A stretch of DNA of 25,956 bases from UPXZ01 sp035402725 (GCA_035402725.1 DAONDU010000011.1:1-25956); one strand, 5' to 3'. Counted from the stretch's first letter, positions 7,954 through 16,196 are shown. The notes: generated by a model from the letters alone, not told the origin. A program made the numbers and translations.

Positions 7954-9210
7954 ATGATCGTTTATAAATTTGGCGGAGCGTCAGTAAAATCGTCGGACGG
8001 AATTAAAAATATCTCAAAAATAGTATCATTGGTAAAAGAAGACCTGTTTATTGTGGTTTCTGCCATGGGAAAAACAACCAATGCGATGGAAGAGGTGCTG
8101 GATTTTTTCATGAAAGCTGATAAGGAAAGCGCATTGAAAAAAATGGAAGAGGTTGAGAAATATCATTATGAAATCATTGGTGAACTTTTTGAAAATAAAA
8201 CAATTGGCGAAAATGCCGTCAAACCCCTGTTCGATGAGCTGAAAGATCTGATTACAACCGGCGTCGGCACCGATTACGACCGCTGGTACGATCGGCTTGT
8301 TTCGTACGGGGAAGTCATTTCCACCAAAATAGTATCGGAATTCCTGCTGACACAGGGTGTACATAACAGCTGGCTTGATATGCGTCAACTACTGGTTACC
8401 GACAGCAATTTCCGCGAAGCCAATGTGCATATGATTGAATCGGAAAAACGATTGCGGGCCGCTGTTGACTTCAAACAGTCAAAAGTCTTTATCGGTCAGG
8501 GATTTATCGGGACCAATATGCAGGGTGCTCCAACCACACTCGGCCGCGAAGGTTCGGACTATACGGCAGCCGTTGTCGGCAATCTGCTGAATGCTGAGAG
8601 TGTATCTATCTGGAAAGATGTACCGGGTATTCTGAATGCAGATCCGCGAATTTTCCCGGATACTGTTCTCATCCCGGAACTGACGTATATGGATGCAGTA
8701 GAGCTGGCATACAGTGGAGCTCAGATTATCCACCCGAAAACCATAAAACCACTCGAAAACAAATCCATTCCACTTTATGTTCGTCCGTTCGGAAATCCCT
8801 CGGAAGCAGGCTCTGTGATCAAGTCATCCACATCGAAACCAATTGATATACCGGTTCTTATTCTCAAAAAAAATCAGATGCTGGTAACTTTGCGTCCGCT
8901 CGACTTTTCTTTTATCCTGGAAGAAAGCCTCACGTGGATTTTTACAGTTGTAGAAAAATACCGGTTGAAAGTGGGACTGATACAAAGCTCGGCTATCAGT
9001 ATTTCAATCTGCGTGGATAACAACCGCTACCTGCAACGCGCTCTGGACGAATTTGCAAATGATTACAAGGTAAGTTATAATACGGATCTGGAATTGCTCA
9101 CCATTCGCGGAACTAATCCAGAAATCATAGAGCAAACAACCCATGGAAGGGAAATACTTGTTCAGCAAAACACAAGACGCATTGCACGGATACTGATGCG
9201 GGAAAAATAA
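7954..9210 (+). CDS. Aspartate kinase (monofunctional)
   Basis: A 418-residue enzyme that phosphorylates aspartate to 4-aspartyl phosphate, the entry step to lysine/diaminopimelate, threonine and methionine. The kinase domain opens with MIVYKFGGASVKSSDGI (1-17) and contains TTLGREGSDYTAA at 194-206, the ATP/aspartate-binding signature. KDVPGILNADPRIFPD follows at about 221-236. The C-terminal region from about 305 has the length and pattern expected of a pair of ACT domains for feedback control, although it is diverged (ILKKNQMLVTLRPLDFSF, LELLTIRGTNPEII). It is not fused to homoserine dehydrogenase. No lysine riboswitch-like structure is seen in the 97-base upstream gap. The effector amino acid cannot be told from sequence. 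Confidence 0.9.
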   Translation: MIVYKFGGASVKSSDGIKNISKIVSLVKEDLFIVVSAMGKTTNAMEEVLDFFMKADKESALKKMEEVEKYHYEIIGELFENKTIGENAVKPLFDELKDLITTGVGTDYDRWYDRLVSYGEVISTKIVSEFLLTQGVHNSWLDMRQLLVTDSNFREANVHMIESEKRLRAAVDFKQSKVFIGQGFIGTNMQGAPTTLGREGSDYTAAVVGNLLNAESVSIWKDVPGILNADPRIFPDTVLIPELTYMDAVELAYSGAQIIHPKTIKPLENKSIPLYVRPFGNPSEAGSVIKSSTSKPIDIPVLILKKNQMLVTLRPLDFSFILEESLTWIFTVVEKYRLKVGLIQSSAISISICVDNNRYLQRALDEFANDYKVSYNTDLELLTIRGTNPEIIEQTTHGREILVQQNTRRIARILMREK

Positions 9211-9235
9211 ATATCAATAAATCTTGTTTGAATAT

Positions 9236-9276
9236 AAAAAATTAGCTGCCAATCATTCAACTGGCAGCTAATTATG
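9236..9276. terminator. Bidirectional terminator between convergent genes
   Basis: ATTAGCTGCCA (9241-9251) pairs perfectly with TGGCAGCTAAT (9262-9272) around a 10-base loop. On the minus strand the stem is followed by a T run (from the A run at 9236-9240), fitting termination of the sialidase gene ending at 9295. The plus-strand tail is AT-rich but less T-rich; it lies 30 bases past the aspartate kinase stop. Confidence 0.85.
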
Positions 9277-9294
9277 TATTTACTGTTGAAAATA

Positions 9295-10899
9295 TCAACG
9301 TTTTTTTCTTTTTTGCGGGATGTATTTATCTTTTCCGTTTGTAAGCCAGTTGAGTGAAAAGTTGATAAAATACATTTTGTAGTTGCTCTTTTCATCCTCT
9401 TCGAGATAAACACCGATAGTTCCGTCGGGCAGAATAGTGATCGATGAATAGCCGGAAGTATTTGGCGCTATCGTTTTTTTCAGCGGCCAGGTTTTTCCTT
9501 CGTCGTAACTCATCCACATGGTAACATTTCTGCGTGATTTGTCATTCGGCATCGTGTGTAATATACGGTCTTTATCAAAACCATCCAGCGTGGAAGTCAG
9601 TCTGACAATATCCGCGTCGCATCTTGCACCCCAGATTTCAGACCAGGTGTTTCTTGTGCCCCAGGTAATGCCTCCGTCCGATGAAACAGCCCAAAGTCTG
9701 TTACCGTATGATTCGGGTTGACGGCTGCTCATCAAAATGTCACCGTTGTTCAGTTCAATCACTTTAGCTTCATCACCATTCACAATGGCAGTTTCAGATA
9801 CTTTCCAGTTTTCACCTTCATCGTCTGAATAAACGGCATAATTGTGCAGCCCGTTTTTTCCGGGTTCACGAACCACCAAGACTCCCATTAACCGACCGGA
9901 TCTGGTACACAAACCATGCCCGGAACCGAAAAATAAACTAATCCATTTTGAGCGAACGGGATCACTGTTTTCGTAGCCGTAAATCTGATTGGTGATGTCA
10001 CGTGGAGCGGACCAGGTTATGCCATTATCGGTACTTGTAGAAACATATGTTCTTTGCGGATTGTTTGCAGTAGATCCCCATAAACCGGTTCCACCCACAA
10101 AAAGAGCAACCAGTTTACCCGATTTTGCTTTCATAATTAAAGCATCACCAAATCCTTTGCCTCTTCCTTTTCCTTCTGCCACAGTGACTGGTTCGGACCA
10201 TTTTTTACCTCCGTCAGTGCTTCTGTTAGCAACTACATCAATATCTTCGGGTAAATCAGTACCATTGAATTTTCGTTTATCTGTCAGGATTACCAGCGAG
10301 CCGTCTTTAGCTGTGATAATGGCTGGAATGCGATAGTTCTTCGAGCCGTAATCGTTTGGAGTGTAAACCAGGGTTCTTCTCAGCAATATTTCTCTAGCGC
10401 CTTCGGGATTTCCCGCTTTAAAAAAGTGAGTATAACTTCCTGCGGTCAGCGAAATAACAGACGCATCAAGCTTGTTACCCTCTCCGGCTTTTTCTCTTAC
10501 ATCATAGGTAACATATATACAGGTGGTATCTGATGCTAATTTTCCTTTGAGAGGAATCACGATATCACGCTTCGAAGGTTTTGTGGTTCCAAGCAGAACG
10601 GACGATTTAAGCGGATTTCTCGGATCGAACTGCCCTTTTGTGGTTTTTTGATAAATGAGTATTTGCGCTACATCTTTGACATTCGTCGTTCCGTTCATAT
10701 TCATCTTCAACGACGAGAATTCAACGGGATTAATACCTGAAGTAGCGAGTTTTATAATCAGGATTTCTTCGTTATTGTTGCCCCGGGCACTGTAATTATT
10801 ATCCTGAATTACTGTCGGGTTTGTAATTTTCACTTCCTGAGCAAATGTCCTATGAAAGCTTAGTAAGATTGCAATGATGAATAAAAAATTTTTGTTCAT
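9295..10899 (-). CDS. Secreted exo-alpha-sialidase (GH33, BNR repeats)
   Basis: A 534-residue sialidase. A signal peptide (MNKNFLFIIAILLSFHRTFA) is followed by an N-terminal beta domain of the BNR-neuraminidase-associated type (about 22-165) and a six-bladed propeller. Asp-box repeats are visible as STDGGKKW (227-234), STDNGITW (289-296), SDDEGENW (358-365), SSDGGITW (406-413) and SYDEGKTW (464-471). The active-site set is present: Arg190 in YRIP, Arg393 in SSRQ and Arg456/457 as the carboxylate-binding triad, Glu377 (NGDEAKVIEL), Tyr484 (SGYSS) as nucleophile, and the DID Asp pair at 219-221 as likely acid/base. It would release terminal sialic acid from glycans in the periplasm or outside. 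No nan catabolic genes are nearby and it stands alone between two terminators/operons. Confidence 0.92.
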   Translation of the reverse strand: MNKNFLFIIAILLSFHRTFAQEVKITNPTVIQDNNYSARGNNNEEILIIKLATSGINPVEFSSLKMNMNGTTNVKDVAQILIYQKTTKGQFDPRNPLKSSVLLGTTKPSKRDIVIPLKGKLASDTTCIYVTYDVREKAGEGNKLDASVISLTAGSYTHFFKAGNPEGAREILLRRTLVYTPNDYGSKNYRIPAIITAKDGSLVILTDKRKFNGTDLPEDIDVVANRSTDGGKKWSEPVTVAEGKGRGKGFGDALIMKAKSGKLVALFVGGTGLWGSTANNPQRTYVSTSTDNGITWSAPRDITNQIYGYENSDPVRSKWISLFFGSGHGLCTRSGRLMGVLVVREPGKNGLHNYAVYSDDEGENWKVSETAIVNGDEAKVIELNNGDILMSSRQPESYGNRLWAVSSDGGITWGTRNTWSEIWGARCDADIVRLTSTLDGFDKDRILHTMPNDKSRRNVTMWMSYDEGKTWPLKKTIAPNTSGYSSITILPDGTIGVYLEEDEKSNYKMYFINFSLNWLTNGKDKYIPQKRKKR

Positions 10900-10948
10900 A
10901 GAAATTAAAGGTTGTGATGATTTTAATCAATTGTATTATAAACTATTG

Positions 10949-10956
10949 CAAAAGTA
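10949..10956 (-). promoter_or_regulatory. Possible -7 box of the sialidase gene
   Basis: Minus-strand TACTTTTG matches TAnnTTTG about 50 bases upstream of the start codon. The nearest suitable TTTG upstream is 25 bases away, longer than the usual 18-21, so this is a weak call. Confidence 0.3.
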
Positions 10957-11096
10957 ACAAAATCAGCTGATTTATTCCAGGCAAAAAATGGTTATAGCTA
11001 ACTTATCATACAGATAGTAACAGGTTCATTTCATCCTTTATAAATAAGTCTGATTTTTCTCAGGCTAATTGAAGAAACTGTTTTCTTAACAAAACA

Positions 11097-12170
11097 CTAT
11101 TTCTCCTTTATCCATTTTACAATCCACTCTCCCACCTCACTGGTAGAATATGCTTTACCTCCTTCGGAAATATCTTCGGTAACCACACCGGCATCCATAC
11201 TTGCTGTTACGGCTTCCCGGATAATTGCCCCTTCATTCATCATTCCAAATGCATACTCAAACATCAGGGCGGCCGAAAGAATGGTGGCCAGTGGATTGGC
11301 TATGTTTTTACCGGCAGCTTGCGGATAGGAGCCATGAATCGGTTCAAAAACCGAAGTGTGTAATCCGATCGAAGCTGACGGAAGCATTCCCAGCGAACCC
11401 GTGATAACGGAAGCTTCGTCAGTGAGGATATCTCCGAAAAGATTTTCGGTAACAAGCACATCGAAACTTTTAGGCCACTGGATGATGCGCATAGCGGCAT
11501 TGTCCACAAACATATATTCGGTTTCTATATCGGGATACTGTGGGGCTATTTCCTGGGCAATCTGTCTCCAGAGACGTGATGTGGCAATAACATTTGCTTT
11601 ATCCACAACGGTCACTTTTTTACGACGCTGATCGGCGTATTTGTAAGCAAGATGTAGAATACGTTCAATTTCCTCACGGGTATATACACAAGTGTCGTAA
11701 GCTGTGTTTCCATCCTCGCTGCGTCCCTGCGGACGACCGAAGTACATGCCCCCGGTCAGCTCCCGGATACACATAAAGTCAGCACCTTTCACCAAATCGG
11801 CACGCAGTGGTGATTTATGAATTAATGACGGGAACGTTGTAACCGGACGGATATTTGCATACAACCCGAGTGTTTTACGCATGCGCAGCAATCCCTGTTC
11901 GGGACGAACCTTTGCATTCGGGTCGTTGTCATACTTGGGCGAACCTATTGCCCCGAATAGTACCGCATCGGACTGCATGCAGAGTTCGTGGGTTGCAGCC
12001 GGATAAGGATCTCCGGTTTCGTCAATGGCACAGGCTCCGACTATGCCATAGTCGTATTCCAGTTTATGGCCAAATTTATCACATACGGTTTGAGTTACAT
12101 CCAACGCTTGTTTGATGATTTCCGGTCCGATACCATCGCCCGGAAGAACTGCTATTTTTAATGTCTTCAT
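11097..12170 (-). CDS. leuB: 3-isopropylmalate dehydrogenase
   Basis: A 357-residue NAD-dependent decarboxylating dehydrogenase of the isocitrate/isopropylmalate family; it converts 3-isopropylmalate to 2-oxoisocaproate in leucine synthesis, and can act on 3-methylmalate if citramalate is made. Landmarks: MKTLKIAVLPGDGIGPEI at the N-terminus, LLRMRKTLGLYANIRPV with the substrate-binding arginines, YFGRPQGR, the TVVDKANV segment with the catalytic lysine, and FEPIHGSYPQAAGKNIANP as the cofactor-binding loop. Last gene of the leu operon; 199 bases separate it from the preceding synthase gene, a gap that holds two palindromic repeats in inverted orientation. No strong T-tailed terminator was recognised between its stop and the sialidase start. 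Confidence 0.96.
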   Translation of the reverse strand: MKTLKIAVLPGDGIGPEIIKQALDVTQTVCDKFGHKLEYDYGIVGACAIDETGDPYPAATHELCMQSDAVLFGAIGSPKYDNDPNAKVRPEQGLLRMRKTLGLYANIRPVTTFPSLIHKSPLRADLVKGADFMCIRELTGGMYFGRPQGRSEDGNTAYDTCVYTREEIERILHLAYKYADQRRKKVTVVDKANVIATSRLWRQIAQEIAPQYPDIETEYMFVDNAAMRIIQWPKSFDVLVTENLFGDILTDEASVITGSLGMLPSASIGLHTSVFEPIHGSYPQAAGKNIANPLATILSAALMFEYAFGMMNEGAIIREAVTASMDAGVVTEDISEGGKAYSTSEVGEWIVKWIKEK

Positions 12171-12180
12171 AAATAAATAT

Positions 12181-12208
12181 CTGCCCCCTAACCCCCTGAA
12201 GGGGGAAC
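12181..12208 (+). repeat. GC palindromic repeat, copy b, upstream of leuB
   Basis: Plus-strand GCCCCCTAA followed by CCCCCTGAAGGGGGAA. The self-complementary core CCCCCTGAAGGGGG can fold on itself. It lies 10 bases before the leuB start codon, reads antisense to the operon, and is non-coding: the frame used by the coding copies would meet TAG here. Confidence 0.9.
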
Positions 12209-12336
12209 TAAGAAAGCGTTGATTAAGTTTATTTTAATATTTCTGTAAAGTTAAATAATCTTGAGTTATCTGTTTCAAAGGAATTGAGTATTGTCAAATT
12301 TTCTAGTAATCATCAGAGCTGATTGTCCCTGCTGCT

Positions 12337-12365
12337 ATCCCCCCTTTAGGGGGTTAGGGGGCAGC
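12337..12365 (-). repeat. GC palindromic repeat, copy c, after the second synthase gene
   Basis: Minus-strand CTGCCCCCTAA followed by CCCCCTAAAGGGGGG, beginning a few bases after the stop codon at 12370-12372. It is the inverse of copy b, so the transcript between them (about 130 bases) could be closed by a stem of over 20 base pairs. Confidence 0.9.
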
Positions 12366-12369
12366 TCCA

Positions 12370-13986
12370 TTATGGCAATTCCATATAATTTATTGTCGGG
12401 ATATTACCACTCTCGATGAGGTTAAGCATTTTCATGGTTGCTTTGATGGCTGCAACGGTCTGGTCAATGTCCAATCCCCTTGTCTTAAATGTTTTACCTT
12501 CAAATTTCCATGTAATAATTGTTTGTACAAACGCGTCGGTTTGTCCTCCCGGAGGTATTACCACTACATAGTCGACAAGTTCAGGAGTGGGTTTGTTCAG
12601 ACGTTTATAAATCTTGTACATTGCCTTGGAGAAAGCATGATATTGTCCGTCACCGGCAGCGGATTCTTCGTAAACCTCGTCCCGTATTGATATTTTCACA
12701 TTGGCTGTGGGTCTCAATCCGTCAGTAAGCGTAAGTGAATAGTTGAGCATTCGAATGTCCTGTTTTTCTATATCGTTTTGCAGTATATCCGAAATTATAT
12801 AAGGCAGTTCATCGGTACTCACCAGTTCTTTTTTGTCACCCAGTTCGATGATCCGTTCGGTCACTTTTTTCATGCTTTCGTCATCGAGTTCGATGCCCAG
12901 CAGTTCCAGATTTTTGAGGATATTCGCTTTTCCGGATGTTTTTCCCAACGCGTATGCTCTGGTTCGTCCAAACCGCTCAGGCATCAGATCATTGAAATAC
13001 AGGTTGTTTTTCTTATCACCGTCAGCATGGATACCTGCTACCTGTGTAAATACATTGTCTCCGATAACCGGTTTATTGTTGGGAATTCGAATACCCGAAT
13101 AACTTTCGACAACTTTACTCACATGAAAAACACTGGTTTCTTTCACATTGGTTTGAAGTTTCAGATGATCGTGTATCAGAGCAATTACACTGGTAAGCGG
13201 TGCATTTCCGGCACGTTCACCCAATCCGTTCACAGTAACGTGAACTCCTTTCACTCCGGCTTTGACAGCTTCAAACACATTGGCCACTGCCATGTCATAA
13301 TCGTTGTGAGCGTGAAAGTCAAAGTGAAGGTTGGGGTACCGGCTGATCATTCGCTGGCAAAAATCGCGGGTTTCGTCGGGATTAAGCACACCCAGTGTAT
13401 CGGGCAGCATAAAACGCATAATCGGCTGATGTTGCAGTTCATCTACCATCTGAAAAACATAGTCTTCCGATTCGCGCATGCCATTCGACCAGTCTTCGAG
13501 ATAGATATTGACTTTAATCCCCATATTTACGGCATCGGCGATCACTGCTTTGATATCAGCCAGATGTTCTTCCACCGTTTTACGAAGCTGATATTTACAG
13601 TGTTTCAGTGAACCTTTACAAAGCAGGTTTACAACCCGGCACCCAGCATTCGATATCCAGTTGAGCGAAGCAGTTCCATCCACAAATCCAAGCACTTCAA
13701 CCTGATCGAGATGTCCGTGAGCCTGTGCCCATTGTGCAATCTTTTTCACCGACTGAAATTCACCCTCCGACACGCGTGCCGACGCTACTTCAATACGGTC
13801 AACGCCCAGTTCTTCGAGCAACAGGCGGGCAATACTGACTTTTTCCTGAGCTGCAAATGAAACTCCTGATGTCTGCTCGCCGTCCCGCAGCGTGGTATCC
13901 ATTATTTCGATTTTTGCCCCCCGGCCCCCAAATGGGGGAGTTTGAGGATGTTTTTCAGCGTTATCTTTATTAGCAGTATTATTCAT
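12370..13986 (-). CDS. 2-isopropylmalate synthase-like protein, probable (R)-citramalate synthase
   Basis: A 538-residue DRE-TIM metallolyase that condenses acetyl-CoA with a 2-oxoacid. From the chosen start: DTTLRDGEQ at 30-38, the metal-binding HAHND at 225-229, NGLGERAGNAPL about 252-263, and a C-terminal LeuA-type regulatory/dimerisation domain from about 400 (NYSLTLTDGLRPTANVKI... to MKMLNLIE). The operon already has a canonical leuA, so this paralogue probably makes citramalate from pyruvate for isoleucine synthesis, or is a second isopropylmalate synthase; sequence alone does not decide. The frame extends to 14073, overlapping leuD, but ATG at 13986 avoids the overlap and leaves a 49-base gap. 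Residues 1-24 precede the domain and include the repeat-encoded QTPPFGGRGA (15-24). Confidence 0.85.
   Translation of the reverse strand: MNNTANKDNAEKHPQTPPFGGRGAKIEIMDTTLRDGEQTSGVSFAAQEKVSIARLLLEELGVDRIEVASARVSEGEFQSVKKIAQWAQAHGHLDQVEVLGFVDGTASLNWISNAGCRVVNLLCKGSLKHCKYQLRKTVEEHLADIKAVIADAVNMGIKVNIYLEDWSNGMRESEDYVFQMVDELQHQPIMRFMLPDTLGVLNPDETRDFCQRMISRYPNLHFDFHAHNDYDMAVANVFEAVKAGVKGVHVTVNGLGERAGNAPLTSVIALIHDHLKLQTNVKETSVFHVSKVVESYSGIRIPNNKPVIGDNVFTQVAGIHADGDKKNNLYFNDLMPERFGRTRAYALGKTSGKANILKNLELLGIELDDESMKKVTERIIELGDKKELVSTDELPYIISDILQNDIEKQDIRMLNYSLTLTDGLRPTANVKISIRDEVYEESAAGDGQYHAFSKAMYKIYKRLNKPTPELVDYVVVIPPGGQTDAFVQTIITWKFEGKTFKTRGLDIDQTVAAIKATMKMLNLIESGNIPTINYMELP
13916..13949 (-). repeat. 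GC palindromic repeat, copy d, inside the second synthase gene
   Basis: On the coding strand CAAACTCCCCCATTTGGGGG followed by CCGGGGGGC. It is translated Q-T-P-P-F-G-G-R-G-A. The TTAG of the non-coding consensus is CCGG here, so the frame stays open. Confidence 0.88.
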
Positions 13987-14035
13987 ATTCTTTTTTTTAG
14001 TACCGAAAATGATGAGAATACTCTCGAATTTCTCC

Positions 14036-14689
14036 TTAGCGGTCAGGAGTTTGTCTTTTTTCCCATTCCTCAATTAATTCCCGCTTACTTAGCAGATAAT
14101 CAATATCATCAAGGCCTTTTAAGAGACATTCTTTTTTGTATGAATTGATTTCAAATATTTCGGATTTGCCGGTGGCATTGTTGGTGATTTTCTGCTCTTC
14201 GAGATTTACCGTCAGTGTATTAGCAGGATTTGCAACCACTGCATCAAGAATTTCAGCCAGAAAACCGGGTGAAACTACAACCGGTAGAATTCCGTTATTC
14301 AGCGCATTGTTGCGGAATATATCTGCAAAAAAGCTTGATACAATAACTTTGAAACCATATCCTGCTATTGCCCAGGCAGCATGTTCGCGGCTGGAACCCG
14401 AACCGAAGTTTTTTCCTGCAACAAGGATTTCACCGGAATATTTAGGATTATTGAGTACAAAATCCGGCTTCGGACTTCCGTCCTTATTGTATCGCCAGTC
14501 GGCAAACAGATTATCGCCGAAACCGTTTTTATCTGTCGCTTTCAGGAAGCGGGCCGGAATTATCTGGTCAGTATCCACATTCTCAATTGGAAGCGGAACA
14601 CAGGTTGATGTTAAGCTACCTGCCCCCCAACCCCCTGAAGGGGGAGTTTGAGCATTTTTCTCTTTATTTGTATTATTTGAAGTTTGCAT
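14036..14689 (-). CDS. leuD: 3-isopropylmalate dehydratase small subunit
   Basis: A 217-residue swivelling-domain subunit that partners LeuC in isomerising 2- to 3-isopropylmalate. Core landmarks are PLPIENVDTDQIIPARFLK (about 33-51), FGSGSSREHAAWAI and SSFFADIFRNNALNNGILPV. A TTG extends the frame three codons to 14698, but ATG at 14689 is preferred. The N-terminus is unusual: LeuD proteins normally begin close to the VPLPIENVDTDQIIP segment, whereas here MQTSNNTNKEKNAQTPPSGGWGAGS precedes it. QTPPSGGWGA (14-23) is encoded by the palindromic repeat, and no alternative in-frame ATG exists between the repeat and the domain. It starts 64 bases after leuC. Confidence 0.95.
   Translation of the reverse strand: MQTSNNTNKEKNAQTPPSGGWGAGSLTSTCVPLPIENVDTDQIIPARFLKATDKNGFGDNLFADWRYNKDGSPKPDFVLNNPKYSGEILVAGKNFGSGSSREHAAWAIAGYGFKVIVSSFFADIFRNNALNNGILPVVVSPGFLAEILDAVVANPANTLTVNLEEQKITNNATGKSEIFEINSYKKECLLKGLDDIDYLLSKRELIEEWEKRQTPDR
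14620..14654 (-). repeat. GC palindromic repeat, copy e, inside leuD
   Basis: Coding strand CAAACT, CCCCCTTCAGGGGG, TTGGGGGGCAGG. It is nearly identical to the non-coding consensus, but TTAG is TTGG, which turns an in-frame TAG stop into a Trp codon. It is the inverse partner of copy f across the leuC-leuD junction. Confidence 0.92.
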
Positions 14690-14736
14690 TTTTTTCAAAG
14701 TTAGTAATTTCTATAAAATTTGATTTTTCGTTCCAA

Positions 14737-14763
14737 ATTCCCCCTTCAGGGGGTTAGGGGGCC
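14737..14763 (-). repeat. GC palindromic repeat, copy f, forming the end of leuC
   Basis: Minus-strand GGCCCCCTAA followed by CCCCCTGAAGGGGGAA. The last leuC codons and its stop (GCC CCC TAA, giving Ala-Pro-stop at 14754-14762) are the first bases of this repeat, so the element supplies the termination codon. Confidence 0.9.
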
Positions 14764-16196
14764 GTAATTACTCCGTTAACTGCAGCCGCAGCAGCAACCA
14801 GCGGACCAGCCAGAATAGTACGTGCACCGGGTCCCTGACGTCCTTCAAAGTTACGGTTCGAAGTGGAAACAGCATATTTGCCTGCCGGAACTTTATCGTC
14901 GTTCATGGCCAAACAAGCTGAACAACCGGGCTGACGAAGCTGAAATCCTGCTTCGGTAAGAATTTCATACAATCCTTCCTCACGGATTTGTTTTTCAACC
15001 TGCCAGCTTCCCGGCACAAGCCATGCTGTGATATTCTCCGCTTTTTTCTTCCCTTTCACATAGTTGGCAAAAATGCGGAAATCCTCAATGCGTCCGTTGG
15101 TACAACTTCCCAGAAAAACATAATCCACAGGTTTGCCCAGCATTTTCTCTCCCGGTTTGAAACCCATATAGTCAAGCGATTTCATATATGATATACGTCC
15201 GGCTTCATCTATTTCATCCAGTGTGGGTATTTTTCCGCTTATTCCCATGCCCATTCCCGGATTGGTGCCGTAGGTGACCATAGGTTCTATTTCGGAAGCA
15301 TCAAATATCAGTTCACTGTCAAATACAGCATCATCATCCGTCTTCAACGTTTTCCAGAATTCCAGTTTTTTATCCCATTCTTCGCCTTTGGGAGCAAATT
15401 CACGGCCTTTTACATAGTTGAAGGTAGTCTCGTCGGGGGCAATCAGTCCGCCGCGTGCACCCATTTCAATAGATAGGTTGCATACTGTCATACGTTCTTC
15501 CATGCTCAGGTTACGGATGGCTTCTCCCGCATATTCCACGAAATAACCCGTTGCACCACCGGTTGTAAGTTTTGAAATCATATACAGCGCGAGGTCTTTG
15601 GCCAGTACGTTTTTTCCCAACTTTCCATTGAAAGTGATACGCATTGTTTTCGGACGGTTTTGAAGGATACATTGTGTGGCAAGCACCATTTCCACTTCGC
15701 TGGTGCCAATGCCAAAAGCGATTGTACCAAAAGCGCCGTGAGTAGAAGTGTGACTGTCGCCGCATACAATTGTCATTCCCGGCTGTGTAAACCCGTTTTC
15801 TGGACCAATGATGTGAACGACCCCGTTTTTTTCATGTCCGAGCGGATAAAACAGCGGCATATTGAATTCGGCCGCATTTCGTGCAAATGTATCCAGCTGA
15901 TTTCTTGACACAGGGTCCTTTACAGGTTGATCCTGATCAATAGTGGGTGTATTATGGTCGGCAGTCATGGTGGTTTTTTCAGGTCTGAAAACCTTCAATC
16001 CCCTTGCCCTTAATCCGTTGAAAGCTTGTGGGCTTGTTACTTCGTGGCAAAAATGGCGGTCGATATATAATTGTGTCGGCCCGTTGGCTACTTCGGATAC
16101 CACGTGAGCATCCCATATTTTATCAAAAAGGGTTTGGCCCCTTAAATCCCTCATGGGGGACCTTTGGGCTTGTTGGTCTGTTATCTTATTTGTCAT
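14754..16196 (-). CDS. leuC: 3-isopropylmalate dehydratase large subunit
   Basis: A 480-residue aconitase-family enzyme carrying a [4Fe-4S] cluster; with LeuD it isomerises isopropylmalate. Cluster ligands are Cys355 (LGSCTNGR), Cys415 and Cys418 (QPGCSACLAM). VCGDSHTSTHGAFG and MTADHNTPT are other family signatures. The frame runs back to 16238, but ATG at 16196 (MTNKITDQQAQRSP...) is closer to a normal LeuC length. Before the conserved TLFDKIWDAHVV lies QRSPMRDLRG (11-20), encoded by a diverged palindromic repeat. Its final two residues and stop come from another repeat copy. It starts 138 bases after leuA. Confidence 0.95.
   Translation of the reverse strand: MTNKITDQQAQRSPMRDLRGQTLFDKIWDAHVVSEVANGPTQLYIDRHFCHEVTSPQAFNGLRARGLKVFRPEKTTMTADHNTPTIDQDQPVKDPVSRNQLDTFARNAAEFNMPLFYPLGHEKNGVVHIIGPENGFTQPGMTIVCGDSHTSTHGAFGTIAFGIGTSEVEMVLATQCILQNRPKTMRITFNGKLGKNVLAKDLALYMISKLTTGGATGYFVEYAGEAIRNLSMEERMTVCNLSIEMGARGGLIAPDETTFNYVKGREFAPKGEEWDKKLEFWKTLKTDDDAVFDSELIFDASEIEPMVTYGTNPGMGMGISGKIPTLDEIDEAGRISYMKSLDYMGFKPGEKMLGKPVDYVFLGSCTNGRIEDFRIFANYVKGKKKAENITAWLVPGSWQVEKQIREEGLYEILTEAGFQLRQPGCSACLAMNDDKVPAGKYAVSTSNRNFEGRQGPGARTILAGPLVAAAAAVNGVITAP
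16136..16169 (-). repeat. GC palindromic repeat, copy g, inside leuC
   Basis: Coding strand CCCAAAGGTCCCCCATGAGG followed by GATTTAAGGGGCC. It is a second subfamily in which ATTTAAGGGG replaces GTTAGGGGG. Aligned with leuD, it is read in the same frame (A-Q-R-S-P-M-R-D-L-R-G). Confidence 0.7.

Noticed and set aside
12778..13611. Long plus-strand frame of 277 codons opposite the second synthase.
   Set aside because: It is an antisense shadow of a clearly conserved gene, with Phe/His/Ile-rich composition and no recognisable domain.
14036..14060. CAGACTCCTGACCGCTAAGGAG at the end of leuD as a further degenerate palindromic repeat.
   Set aside because: Only the CAnACTCC edge resembles the family; the G-rich core is missing.
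13987..14073. N-terminal extension of the second synthase to 14073.
   Set aside because: It would overlap leuD and encode a sequence (MRNGKKDKLLTAKEKFES) with no family counterpart; ATG at 13986 is a better start.
12181..14763. Reading the GC palindromes as Rho-independent terminators between leu genes.
   Set aside because: They lack T runs, and several lie inside coding sequence of genes that must be transcribed through.
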